The position numbers and the translations under genes were made by a program. This document shows positions 26,685-38,519 of a stretch of 64,000 bases of DNA, in pieces. Numbering within the stretch: position 1 is the first letter of the stretch; the number at the start of each line of letters is the position of its first letter. The DNA is taken from assembly GCA_028023455.1 (NCBI GenBank), contig JAQFVV010012966.1:229953-293952 (forward strand), given 5' to 3'. A model generated the notes under the pieces. The model was given only the letters and a program-made list of their open reading frames with translations. It did no database searches and was not told the DNA's origin. This stretch comes from Epiperipatus broadwayi (taxonomy: Eukaryota > Onychophora > Udeonychophora > Euonychophora > Peripatidae).

Positions 26685-26960
26685 TAAAAAATAAGAATGG
26701 CCATCTTATCTTTGTACTTAAATGCAATTATATAGGCCAACCTAAATCATTTTGGAATAAGAGCCTGAAGATTTAATCTTCATAATTTTTACTCACTATA
26801 ACATCAGTGAGGTGGTAATGTGATTAAACAGTACATTTTGAATGTGGGTTATCTTCTGATTAAGAATTACTAATGAAAATTGCATTAGTAATAAATTTTA
26901 GATTAATTTGTACATTGAAAGACTGTTAGAATATTTGAAGAAGACTGTTAACTAGTCAAA
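26685..26960. repeat. family F fragment
   Basis: Shares AATGGCCATCTTATCTTTG, ATAGGCCAACCTAAATCATTTT and the GAGCCTGAAG/AATCTTC block with 50420-50720 and the arms of the two family F foldbacks. Confidence 0.6.
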
Positions 26961-27820
26961 ATTATCACAAATTGAATAAAGCATTGTGAAAAATTAGGTT
27001 AAAGAAAAGAATATGTGATTTGTAAAGCTTGTAAAAAAGCAATGCTATAGAAGTAACAGAAGGTTTGGATATCTTAGAAGATTTATGACGCTATCTTAAA
27101 ACAAAAAAAAAAATACATATCCAAAAAAATAATGTCCACACATTAAAATAAAGTGTTTTCCATAGTAAAAATATCTTTAATAACAAATCATTTATTACTC
27201 CAACTCACACAACTGTTGATAAAAATGAGCAACTACCTATTCCAATGTCATCCATAGTACATTTGAGTAATTAGGACTTAGAAGATGCTAGTGCACTTAG
27301 CCATGTGACACTTTTAAGAGTTTGATGCATTATTAAGTTGGAGACTTTACAAAGTAAAATTGTATGTGACATTTAACTTTTTAGAAAATTTTCTGTAATC
27401 AAGACTCCAATTTGTCTTCTAAAAGGCTTGTGTTTAAGTATACATCTGTCTAATTCTGAGTATAATCTGACTATCCTGAAAGCTATGGTGGATGTATTAC
27501 TAATATGGGAAAGATCACCCAAGCTGAATAGGTTTTTTTAATTAAAAATTATTCCAAAAATACTATAGCAATATGAAGTTATCCTATCATTACTAGTCTA
27601 AAATGATAGATGTAAAACTTTAGCTAGTACTAAATAATCAAAAAAATAAGTAAAGTTATTTCATGATGTAGCAAAAAGGAATATATATTCAAGGAAGCCA
27701 CTTCAAAGGAATACACTTATGGTATTAAAAAATGTGTTGTTTATGTGGTTCCATATAAATTTCTTTTTTTAGTAGAGTCAACTGGATTTGACTTTCCTAG
27801 ATGTATTTTGGGTCTCATCA

Positions 27821-27967
27821 ATAGATTCAGGGGAATCCATGATGAATATGCTTATCTATTCATAAATATCATTTAACAGATATTGTCCTTCATAGATTCA
27901 GGGGAGTCCATGGTGAATATGTTTATCTATTTCATAAATGTCATTTAACAATAATTGTCCTTCATAG
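27821..27967. repeat. two-unit tandem repeat of about 72-75 bp inside the left arm
   Basis: Units start ATAGATTCAGGGGAATCCAT and ATAGATTCAGGGGAGTCCAT. Each ends TTGTCCTTC. The right arm near 29960-30050 has only one unit, so this duplication arose after the arms separated. Confidence 0.75.
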
Positions 27968-28333
27968 ATGTCAACAAATACAAACCAGGAACAAAATAGT
28001 CCATGATTGTGTAATCTATGGATATCAGGTCAGAACTGAAGAAATTAGTAAAACTACTAATTCAATCGTCATTTGATTATAATCTCTACATAGTTTTTTA
28101 TAAAAAAAATTAATAGTTAAACTATCAAATAAAAATTCCTTATTCTAAATAAAAAAAAATACAGACTCATTTAGAAAACAGGTAAGGATAACTGTAACAA
28201 AACTTTAAAATGTTTAATGCAGTTATGCTCCATATTTGCTCCTATTAGATTAATCAATGTCTGGACAATAATTTTTGGTAATGAAATTATATGTAACATG
28301 TCTTATTGAATACATAAATATATATATATATAA

Positions 28334-28470
28334 TAAATAAATTTTAACGGTAAATACAATATTATAGTTTAAATTCTTTTGTAGCGCTTTTGATTACGTA
28401 ATCCACGTAATCGAAAGCGCTACAAAAGAATTTAAACTATAATATTGTATTTACCGTTAAAATTTATTTA
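28334..28470. repeat. near-perfect 137-bp palindrome (MITE-like)
   Basis: The sequence is symmetric about position 28402, with outer arms TAAATAAATTTTAACGG and CCGTTAAAATTTATTTA and an inner GATTACGT..ACGTAATC. It retains several CpGs. Short TA runs flank both sides, consistent with insertion at a TA-rich site. It sits in the centre of the 27340-30550 inverted repeat. Confidence 0.9.
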
Positions 28471-28529
28471 CTTATATATATATAATATTTTATAACGGGT
28501 ACTGTATTTTACATTTAATATATATATAT

Positions 28530-28704
28530 ATTAAGCATTAAATCATCCCACGTGGTTAAGAAATCCAGTACTGCCCTCTGTGAACTAATATATAAATACA
28601 TTAGAGTTTGTATTTCAAAATAGCCAGCTCTAATGTATTTATATATTAATTCACAGAGGGCGGTACTGGATTTCTTTACCATGTTGGGTGATTTAAGGCT
28701 TAAT
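28530..28704. repeat. hairpin element with 77-bp arms
   Basis: Left arm 28530-28606 and right arm 28628-28704 are complementary with few mismatches, for example CCAGTACTGCCCTCTGTGAA / TTCACAGAGGGCGGTACTGG. A 21-bp spacer separates them. It is unrelated in sequence to the palindrome 60 bp upstream. Confidence 0.85.
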
Positions 28705-30899
28705 ATTTGTATATTTATTTCAGTATAGTGTTATGCACTGGGATTATTTTATATATATATAAACAAAAAGCCCAAATACATTACTAAGATAATCCACAAG
28801 CCAGGTTTATAAAGGATCATTTAAACAAATTTGAACACAACACTCATTTTTTATTATAATAATGCTAATCTAATTTGGAAGATAGCAGATAATCTTTTAT
28901 CTGATAAAATAGATTGTCATTGATATAACACAAAGTAGATGTTGTTTACAAATTTATTTAAATAATTATTTAAAAAATCTTTCTTGTGAATCATCTTAGT
29001 ATTCCATGAATGAGTTTACATTTTTAGTGTTACATATTTGATAAGCTAGAATAATAAAAATTATAGGCTATTTATTCAAAAAATGTATTATATACTGTAT
29101 TACATATTATTCAGTGTCAAATAATAGTTCAATTTAACAGTATAAATAAGAAAATAAACAATTCCTCTCATTTATTAACAACAATTCAATTTATTATTCA
29201 TAAAAAGTTAATTTTTTAAATTTTATTATCAGAAATTTAACACTTAAAGTAATACATCTCCTGTATAAATAAATCCAAATATATTAAGATGTGACTTACA
29301 CTCCCTAATTGCTTAACAATTAATGGCTGGGTAACCATGAAGCACCTTGTAAGTGTACCATATTCATGATGCACTATTGATCAAATAATGATTGAAGAAT
29401 AATTAAAACCATTTTGAGCACAAGTAAATAAAAAGATATAAAACTAAGTAAATAAAAATATGGCCTAAAAGAAAATACTAAGCTGATACTAGAGTAAGAC
29501 AAATATATAATAATAAGAACAACAAAATAAAACGTATATGAATATAAACAAATGGAAAATCTTTCAAAAGTTTATACATTAAGAAAACAAGATAATCCCT
29601 TTATGTCAGTGTCATCTATAGTAAGCTTGAGTAAACAGTAATTTCCAGATGTTCATGCACTTAAATGCCAGTCCCTAGTCTAGTTTCTGGCTTTTTATCA
29701 ATGAGGCTTAGGATTCAAACCCAGAATCCAAACTTGGGATAAGGATTTAGCAATTTGAATCTTGGTAGCAGTAATATTATGCCGAATTTACTGTTTTGGG
29801 CATTATGATGGCGCTGTGATTACTATATCTTATCTACATTAATTTAAGTCTATCTATATATTACCATCAGCTTTATTTCACCACAGTTACCATTTTTAAA
29901 TTATTACTTGAAGAAAAGATTACACAATCATTAACTATGTGGTCCATGATTTGTATTTGTTGACAACTAAGAACAATAGTGGTTGTTAAATTACATTTAT
30001 GAATAGATAACCATATTGCTCATGGATTGCCCTGAATCTATTAATGAGACCAAAGTACATCTAGAAAAATCAAATCCAATTGACTCTTCTAAAAAAAGAA
30101 AGTTATTTGGAACTACATAGAAAGCACATTTTTGATACCATAAGGATATTTGTTTGCAATAGCTTTCTTGAATATATTTCCTCTTTGCTGTACCACAATT
30201 ATTGAAATATTTTACTTATTCCCTTAACTATTTAGTACTAGATAGTTTTTCATCTTTCATCTTGCATTTGTAATGATAGTGTATCTTCATATTGCTATAG
30301 TATTTTTAGTATAACATTTAATTGAGAAAACGTATTCAGCTTGGATGACTTTTCTCATATCAGTAATACATCCAGAATAGCTTTCAGGATAGTCAGATCA
30401 TACTCAGAATTAGACAGTTCTATACTTATGGACAAGTGTTTTAGGAGACAAATTGGAGTCTTGATTATAGAAAAGTTTCTAAAAAGTTAACTGTGACATA
30501 AGGTTTTACTTTGTTTGAAGCCTCCAACTTAATAATGCATGACAGCCCTAAAAGTGTCAATATGACTATCCAAGAATGAAAATATTATTTCTTAGCTTTA
30601 ATAATGCTCATATTTTCAATTTTTTTACAAATGTCACCAGTTCTCGTTAATAATATCAAAGTAACCTTACTATCTATCTATAATAACTGCCGTAAATGTT
30701 AACGTATAATTCTACAATAATTCTGCTTCTTTTATTATGTAATTCTATGATAAGTGTTTATTCACTTCCAAAAAAAAAGATTAATTTATTTAGTCGTTAA
30801 GTACTAAATAGCTGAGCAATGCTTTCAACCTAGAAGGTCATATTCTTAGTACTCAAACTCATGGATGACACTATTATTGAGAGAACATGACTTAATAAA

Positions 30900-32165
30900 A
30901 GATAATTAATATGTAAATTTGTCAATTTATATATTCCACTTTTTGGACAAGGCGATACAAAAGACTTTTTTGTTTATTGTGTAGGTGTCATTAGAAATAA
31001 AGAATGCTTCTTTAAATTTTCTTTTCCAATCACTGCGTTCTGCACACACTCCATTATTATTATGTAGATCGAAGTTCTAGCCAGACTTTATTTCATTCTC
31101 AGGGAAATGCCAAATTTACACTAGGATCATTCTTTGCAAGGTTGTAAATTCATTTATACTGCACCAATCTAGTATCACAATTTGCATGTGATTCACCATA
31201 ATAGATCACTTTACAAGCAGGTTCATTGCTGTTAATCCTGTAAATGATCTGTAAAGTCTGGTCTAGAAACAATCTGTCCTTAGCATTATTTAGGAGTTTA
31301 TTTAATTTAGGAAGTGTATGAAGCTGAGGTTAAATGTACCAGAACATATATTATGTAAATGACATGATAATTCAGGCATGAAAGAAAAGCATCAATTTAT
31401 TTGTATTATTATAATCTGGAAATCGGGCATTTATTCTGGAATAAAAAAAATTTGTGTTCTTAACAAATTGTGACAGTTATAACCTACATCGACCATGCTT
31501 TTAATATAAATTTCACCATTGGTCCTTTGATCCATTACAAACTTGCATAATTTTTGATTTTTGTAAAGGAAGTATTTAAAACCTGCCAATTTGAGTAAGG
31601 TGGGAGTGCACAATTGAGGATGTTAATCCATCTTCCAATCTTAATTCCCTTAATTTTAGGTATTTACTGATTATAAATCATAAATATATATATATATATT
31701 CATATGCTTCATAAATATGTGGTAGGGAGGAAGTTTGTGTGGGAAAAAGTAAATAATATTGGATTATCCATGTACTTACATATAATTCAAAAGCAGATGT
31801 AATAGTCCCAAGTTGAATAAGAAACTAATAATAATCATAAATGACATATGATATGAAATTCCTATGATATTCCAAACAAATTTCTTTTTTTCAGATCCAA
31901 CAATAAATGCCAGCTAAATTTGAATTTTCTACGCCGTTGGAATTTTATCAAGAGATACACAGTAACCCATAATCAATGCATACATCTACTTCATAATCAG
32001 AATTTATCAGCCATTGACTATGTAAATGTGGACAACACATACTATGATCTATAGAATTAGTAACTGGTAAATCTATGGCTACAGTAGCAGAATTCAAGAA
32101 TCTAATAAAGTTCCTAAACCATCACATGATCACCATTTCCTATGCTTTTACAAGCTGTTAGAACA
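30900..32165. other. no gene recognised
   Basis: Contains a short TA run (31685-31700). The minus-strand frame 31431-31613 has no family signature. A reverse-complement phrase of the family A flank (CACATGATCACCATTTCCTA, 32123-32142) leads into the next repeat. Confidence 0.4.
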
Positions 32166-32169
32166 GTAG

Positions 32170-32700
32170 CAATCTCTCCATACAATAGTGTCACCCAGTG
32201 TAAGCCTTAATAACCAATGGATGCAGGAAGATTTGTGCATAAAATTGCAATCTTATGCCTACTTATCTAATATCTCCAGACTAGTTTCTAGCTTGTGGCA
32301 TTTTTAGTGGATTTATACCAGTCCTTACCATAGGTTGATGATAACTGTGTGTTTTTTTAAATCAAAGGCACCAATAGGTATAGATACTGAACTGGGTTCA
32401 GATCTCTATGACTACACAAATAAATGAGCTCAGATTGAAATCATTATTGTGATTTCATCTTGGGCTCATAGCTTTATAGTTAACTAAATAATAAAAGGTA
32501 GCTGCTGGAGGGTTAGATTATATCCTAAGAGGTAGGTGCCATGTTCTCAGATCCAAGACTCCACTGATGAAAGACACTAACTTAAAACTAGTCTGGGAAT
32601 ATTGGATGAGTGGACACTAGTTAGGGATTTTATGCGCAAGCCTTCTTGCATCCATTGATTACTGAGGCTTGCACTTGGTGGCACTACTGTGTGGAGAGTT
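32170..32700. repeat. family A foldback, long form
   Basis: The outer arms are CTCTCCATACAATAGTGTCA and GCACTACTGTGTGGAGAGTT. Inside are two opposed core segments around 32280-32310 and 32560-32640, separated by about 250 bp of unique sequence with AATAATAAAAGGTAGCTGCT. The plus-strand core CACTGATGAAAG (32561-32572) is the hammerhead-like position, but its GAAA is changed to TAAAA. Confidence 0.8.
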
Positions 32701-32959
32701 TGCTAATAAAGTCTTTCGTGAATCTATCTACTGGTTGAAATTTTTACAAGTTTCTTCATGACTTTTTGTTAATCAAGCTGTCAAAAACAAATCTATACTG
32801 TAAATTAATAATTAATATATCCCAATTGTAATTATGAAAGTTGCCATCGCAAAAAGCTTGGCTCTTGTAAATCGAGTGTAATACCTTTTTAAAATATGGG
32901 TAATTTTAGAGGAAATGAAATGGGATTTTATTGCACTCTTTCTTTCGGCTGTATATTAT

Positions 32960-33765
32960 TAGGTAGAATATAGACTATTCATCATTAGAAAACTATTGTT
33001 TTGTTATTGTTTTTTTAACAAAAACTATTACTTACATAATTTTTAATTATTTATATAAATAAAAATAACGAATAAAAGTTTGAAAAAAAAGTTTAATAAC
33101 TTTATAATTAATTTAGAACGCAGTTCTAAGAACTATAACGTTTATAGGACTTCGTTAAAGAAATAGATTTTTTTCTTTTTAAAAGTGATGTCGCCTTTTT
33201 TATTTTAAATTCAAAGGTTAAAGAAGTCTAATAACTGATTTTTATAAAAATTGATAAAACTATATAATAAAATGCTCAAATAATTAAAAAATTTATGCAA
33301 CATTTTTTTTCTCAAATTATAAATAAATTCCATTATCTCTAACACATTTTATTGTCTTCTATTTTATAAGATTTTAAAATAAAACTATTTATTCAACCAC
33401 TATAATGTAAATTAATAATTTTTTCTTCTTTCTTTAATTAAGAATTATATTAATAGTTATATAAAGCTATCAAGTCAAATATAAATCGTTTAGCGTTTGT
33501 ACAATTTAAACTTTTTTTTTTCTATTATCGACTTCCTCCTAACAGGTTTTAGAAGAAAAAGTCGATGAATATTATTATGCATGTTAATTTACTGTATTTT
33601 TTCTTTTTTAAAATTATTATTTATATTTTAAAAAAAGAATACATTTACTGTTACATGGATCCATGATAAATAAATAGTGTTTCAATGTAAGAAATCGACA
33701 TGAATTAATTCATTAGATCAATTAATATTTATAGTTCTAATTACAAATAGTGAGATTGATTTCAT
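32960..33765. other. very AT-rich, CpG-containing segment, nothing recognised
   Basis: Long A/T runs with scattered CpGs. No dispersed family matches it and no frame looks coding. Confidence 0.4.
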
Positions 33766-33782
33766 AAACTAACGAGAATGGT

Positions 33783-34247
33783 CAAAATAAGAGTCATAGA
33801 TCACATGACCCTATTCTCTTAAGCGTGTAAGTTATAAACAATGAGGATTGCCAATTCCTCAACAAGCTTTGTGATAAATGCTTAGCCAGAGCCAGCATTT
33901 AAAATATCTCTGTCAGGAACCCCTCCCCCCAAACCCCTGACCATGGTTTCGTGCTTTGGCACTCCTCAGAGAGGTGCCGGGGTAGGTTCAGATGATTGCC
34001 AATTCCTCAACAAGCTTTGTGATAAATGCTTAGCCAGAGCCAGCATTTAAAATATCTCTGTCAGGAACCTCCCCCCCCCCAACCCCTGACCATGGATTTG
34101 TGGTTTGGCACCTCTCTGAGGAGTGACAAAGCACAAAACCATGGTCAGGGTTTGGGGGGGGGGTCCTGACAGAGATATTTTAAATACTGGCTCTGGCTAA
34201 GCATTTATCACAAAGCTTGTTGAGGAATTGGCAATCCTCATTGTTTA
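33783..34247. repeat. foldback element with duplicated left arm and 13-bp flanking direct repeat
   Basis: The 13-bp sequence TAACGAGAATGGT occurs at 33770-33782 and 34248-34260, as a target-site duplication would. Within, a block of about 130 bp starting GATTGCCAATTCCTCAACAA occurs twice in direct orientation (about 33845-33955 and 33993-34100) and once inverted (about 34130-34240, ending TGAGGAATTGGCAATCC). Each block contains a C or G run of 7 to 11 next to CTGACCATGG or its complement. It is GC-richer than its surroundings. Confidence 0.8.
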
Positions 34248-34384
34248 TAACGAGAATGGTGATTCAATTAGCATTTTTTTTTTTTTTAATTTTTCCAGAA
34301 CTATTCCGTTTGCTGAAAGCTTTAGTAAGTGATAAAATAATCAAATAACAGTGCTTAATTAATCCCCATATAATGCTGTCTAAT

Positions 34385-34600
34385 TCAATAACCCCTTACT
34401 AGTTTTAAGCTTGAACCAGTGAAGAGCTTTGTATTTTGGGCTAGTCCAAGATCCAAAGCTCTTCATTGATGAAAGTCAAACTTGAAACTAGGCTGGGAAT
34501 AATGGATAGAACTGCATCGTATAGGGATTTATTAACCATTGCTATCTGCTACCTATCATTTACTAAAGTTTATAGAAAGGGGCACAGCTATTGTAATAAA
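34385..34600. repeat. family A foldback, diverged copy
   Basis: Contains ACTAGTTTTAAGCTTG, CTCTTCATTGATGAAAGTCA, AACTTGAAACTAGGCTGGG and TATAGGGATTTATTA in family A order. The end blocks are poorly preserved. Confidence 0.6.
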
Positions 34601-34754
34601 AAAACTATGGTACTAAAATAGCTTTCAGTAATCTAAAGCCATTTGACAGAGTCATGTGATATTTTATTGTTTTTAAAAATTGTGATATTTATGAAGAGCA
34701 GAATTAAAGCTATGCAAAAACTGTACTTTTAATAAACTATTTAAAAATATTGAC

Positions 34755-35590
34755 CTGTGTGGTTTGGTGCATTGGTCTACTTTAAAGCTCAAGGTCTGTG
34801 AATTGTGGCCCAGTCCTGTCATTTCCAGTGCTTAAACTTCTTATGAACTCCTCAAATAATGTAATATCCAGTTATTTTGCTGCTGCATGGTTAGAAGCAA
34901 AGGTCCATAGACTACAATGTAGCTTTGTCATTTCCAATGATCAATGACACATGAACTACTGAACAATAATAAATTTGCTTAGTTTTTCCTGCATAGTTTT
35001 ATGCAGTGGTAAAGTGTCAGATTTTGGAATTCAAGGTTCATGAATCTCAACCACATTCTGTTACTTCCAGAGTTTGAATATCTTATGACTTTTTTTTTCA
35101 TGTGTCATAGCATTGGCCAGAAGCAAACCCATTAACCTGGGACAACTGCTTGTAAGACAGCTGTGCTGATCTCTCAACCACTAATGCTTGATATTATTGA
35201 TTACTTTCATCTCATGTAGTTTCATGTTGTGATAGAGTGTTAGACTTTGGATTTTAAGGTCCACATATCACAACCATGTTCTATCCCACAGTTTAAAAAT
35301 CTTATGAATACTTGAGTAATTAACCATTTGATAATTTTCATCCTGCACAATGTCATACAGTGATAGACTGGTAGATGTTGGAGTTCAAAGCTCACATATC
35401 ACATCCATGTTCTGTCACTTTCAGAATTTAAACAACTTATAAATGCCTGAGAAATTAACCATTAGATTAGTTTTACCCTGCATCATTTTATGCAGAGGTA
35501 GATTGCAGACTTATAGTTTAAGGTATGTGGATCATAACACAGTTTTGTCACTTTTGATACTCCAACTTCTTATGAACCCCTGGGCAACAA
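34755..35590 (+). repeat. tandem array of six family L tRNA-like units, about 130-bp period
   Basis: Units begin at about 34755, 34878, 34988, 35212, 35341 and 35474. The best ones carry an A-box-like TATGCAGTGGTAAAGTG and, 20-25 bp on, a B-box-like AAGGTTCATGAATC. They then have GTTACTTCC, a run ending ACTTCTTATGAA, and AACCATT(T/A)GAT. The anticodon-arm position reads TTTGGA in units 3 to 5. The gap between units 3 and 4 is larger because a SINE is inserted there; without it the period is about 125-131 bp. The units are too diverged to be functional tRNA genes. A tandem tRNA-like satellite or a multimeric SINE both fit. Confidence 0.65.
35090..35191 (-). mobile_element. tRNA-Val-type SINE inserted in the tRNA-like array
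   Basis: Read on the minus strand it starts ATCAAGCATTAGTGGTTGAG, carries the anticodon arm CTGTCTTACAAGCAG (loop anticodon TAC) and a degenerate B-box region, then GCTATGACACATG and an A tail (the T run at 35090-35099). The same element occurs at 36028-36120, 46361-46452 and truncated at 40973-41015. Confidence 0.7.
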
Positions 35591-36900
35591 ACTATTCAAT
35601 TATTGTTCTTATTAGGTTTTCTCCAGTTCTACTCCCAGAAATAAATGTCAGCAAAAATATTCCATCTCATGGAAAGGTCCAGAGAGTAGTAACATCACCA
35701 ATTTGTTCACTCCATTCTTTTCATTGCCCAGTTCTTCAATTCCATGTAATTCTTTCCATCTCTTATATCATCCAACAATGTCAATCTTTTCCATCCTTTT
35801 TTCTTGCTTCCATTAATCATTCTCTCTAAAACATCTTTCATTAAGCTATGCTTTTTTTAATATATGTCCAGTCCAGTTACTCTTTCTAATTTCCTCAAAT
35901 CAATTTTTTTTTTTTTATTTGATGTTTTCAAAACGTTTCCATTTGTTATGATTTTTTTCCCATTCTTCTCTATGTCCACATCTCAAAGGCTTCCAATCTG
36001 TTTCTAATTTTATTACAACTATCCACATGATCGAGAAGTCAGTGTGACTGCTTTACAAGCAGTTGCCCAAATTGTGGGTTCGCATCCCGGCCGATGCTAT
36101 GACACTTGAAAAAAAAAAAAACTATCCACATTTTACAACCATACAATAGACATTCCATATATAGCATTTCTCACTTCAAAGTTCCAGAAAATGTTTTCTT
36201 TCTCTGCATAAATGCCTACATTGCCAATGCTATTCTTCTTTTAATATCATCTTCACTTCTCTCATCCTGACTCAAAACAACTCCCTAAATATCTAAATCC
36301 CTTTAAACTGTTGAACTATGTTATCATGGATTTAATTTGTAGTCATTTAACTTTCCTCCCTATCCATAAACAATCTTCTCAACATTAATTTACATTCTAT
36401 ATTCCATATATTCTTCCTTCAATTTATTCAACATATTCTGAAGATCCTTTTTATCCTCAGCTATAAGAGCTATATTATCTGAAAATATTATACATTTTAT
36501 TATTCTATCTCCAAAATTTGCTCTGCCTCAGTCTAAATAATTATTTGACGTCTTCTAAATAAATAATAAAGAGAACAAGTGACAAACTGCATCCTCGCCT
36601 AACTCCTCTTTCCGTATTCACTTCATCATTCTCATTATTTTCCAGTCTAATTCTTATCCTTTGCCAGTATACATTTTTCAAATCAATCTTCTCTCTTTCC
36701 AAAATACTCCTTTACTTTTTAACATGATCAAAAGTTTATTCCAGAGAACTCTATCAAATGTTTTTTCCAAGTCCACAAGACATATACCAATTTCTTCATC
36801 TTTTTCAATATATTTCTCAGCAATCGCATATAATTACTATTTTTTAAGAATGGTCTACAATATAAATTCCAGAAAAATTTACATATAAAATCTTGGAGTA
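35590..36900 (-). pseudogene. LINE family C: reverse transcriptase to C-terminus, degraded
   Basis: Minus-strand translation across frames gives EIGICLVDLEKTFDRVLWNK near the right end, corresponding to the reverse-transcriptase VDxxKAFD motif. It continues through IIKCIIFSDNIALIAEDKKD (the FADD catalytic box, here FSDN), DLQNMLNKLKEEYMEYRM and INVEK. At the left it ends with the LINE tail: WTYIKKSIA, KMF-RE-LMEARKKDGKD and WMI-EMERITWN. Stops and frame changes are frequent and the second catalytic Asp is lost, so it is inactive. Which clade it belongs to (RTE-like or a relative) is uncertain. A SINE interrupts it at 36028-36120, and a related plus-strand fragment lies at 56300-56790. Confidence 0.7.
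36028..36120 (+). mobile_element. tRNA-Val-type SINE, full length, with target-site duplication
   Basis: The 93-bp insert is flanked by a 10-bp direct repeat ACTATCCACA (36018-36027 and 36121-36130) and ends in a run of about 12 A. The head folds as a tRNA-like anticodon arm, ACTGC-TTTACAA-GCAGT, with loop anticodon TAC (Val). It carries an internal B box GGTTCGCATCC and then GCTATGACACTTG before the A tail. RNA polymerase III would transcribe such an element, and LINE machinery would mobilise it through the A tail. The perfect target duplication and clean tail suggest a younger insertion than its LINE host. Confidence 0.85.
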
Positions 36901-37138
36901 TAGTGGGAAACTATTTTATTATTTTAAAAAATGATTTAACACCAGCAATTAGAAGGTATTCCATTTATTTATTAATAGAACTGGAAAACTATCAAATGAC
37001 TTTTATATAGGTAGATGGATTAAAAAAATAGATAGATGGGAATAGCAAATAACATAGTTAAGTAGACAAATAAGTAGTAAATAAGTAGGTGGATATTTGA
37101 TGGATATATATATATATATGGATCGATGTACTGCATAC

Positions 37139-37578
<440 letters not shown>

Positions 37579-37699
37579 TAAGCAATTAGATAAATTAATA
37601 AATAATATATAAATAGATAGACACGCAGGTAATTAACTAAATAGACGGATAGAATAGTGATGGATATATGGATGAGAGGTTAATAAGTTGGTGGGATAG

Positions 37700-38310
37700 A
37701 TAGATATTTAGATAAATAGATAATAACCAATTAAGTAAGGAGATATATTTTATTTTTTCTTATATTGTGGATATAATCGATTAACAATATTAATAGAAAT
37801 AGCTTAGATATTAACGTTTTAGATTAATTATTTTATGTGTTAAAAAATAGCACTTATAATTCTTATTTACTTTACATTTTACTAACGGATTGTTTAGTAG
37901 AAACCTTTTTTTCAAATCCGGACTTGGAGGGGGGAAATTAAGAATATTTAAACGCTGGTATTTTTGATTAACGTATATAATATCTCGTGAGATTGCAAAA
38001 TCAAAATGAATTAATTTTATAAAGTAATGATTATATAAGTCAACTTTCAGTATTTACTTAAATATTGTCATTAATAATCAATTTATGAAATCTTATGAAA
38101 CAAACCCCCTACTGAGCGTCGGTAATGAGATAGCTAACGTCTTCAATTAACATTTCATGATAACTTATTACAAACAAAATATAATTCATCTTAGCAACAA
38201 CAAAAAAAATCCGAATATTATAAATTAGAATACATACAATACTTAAAAATATATATTTTACAATAAATAGTGCAATAAGAGTGATATATTTATGCAACAA
38301 TAATTGCCTT
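37700..38310. other. CpG-containing AT-rich segment, nothing recognised
   Basis: About a dozen CpGs occur within 37620-38220, which is unusual here. The frames on the minus strand (38109-38324) show no known family. Confidence 0.4.
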
Positions 38311-38319
38311 TTCTCTGTG

Positions 38320-38515
38320 GACAACTGATGATTGCTGTTTTAGCATGAAATACGAATATTGGTGATTATTTATCTTTTCAACATATATGTGTTGAAGTGT
38401 ATCAGTGTTATGAGATAATGTGGAGAGTGGTGGGTCGTGTGAAAGTCTGTTCTCATATACCCTATATATTATATATATAGACACAGGTATATAATAAGGC
38501 TGTGTGTTTCAGTTT
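38320..38515 (+). repeat. family E dispersed repeat, 3' half
   Basis: Runs from CAACTGATGATTGCTGTTTT through ATGAGATAATGTGGAGAGTG to AAGGCTGTG. It matches 48030-48225 and 722-880. Confidence 0.7.
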
Positions 38516-38519
38516 ATTC

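Larger units (their letters stand above)
27340..30550. repeat. large inverted-repeat element, about 600-680-bp arms around a 1.9 kb centre
   Basis: The left arm 27340-28020 and right arm about 29918-30550 are reverse complements through at least five blocks. These include TTATTAAGTTGGAG/CTCCAACTTAATAA, CTATCCTGAAAGCTATGG/ATAGCTTTCAGGATAG, ATAGATTCAGGG/CCCTGAATCTAT and the innermost ACAAATACAAA/TTTGTATTTGT. Similarity may extend outward to about 27229 and 30880 (GTCATCCATAGTA/CTCATGGATGAC), with an insertion near 30555-30830. No coding frame was found in arms or centre. It could be a foldback-type DNA transposon or an inverted duplication. Confidence 0.7.

Noticed and set aside
34755-35590. 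Cluster of genuine tRNA genes
   Set aside because: Stems do not pair as a full cloverleaf, A and B boxes are degenerate and spacing varies. These are tRNA-derived repeats.
35443-35829. 128-codon plus-strand frame as a host gene
   Set aside because: It lies antisense to the C-terminal end of LINE family C and starts inside the tRNA-like array. Its peptide has no recognisable domain.
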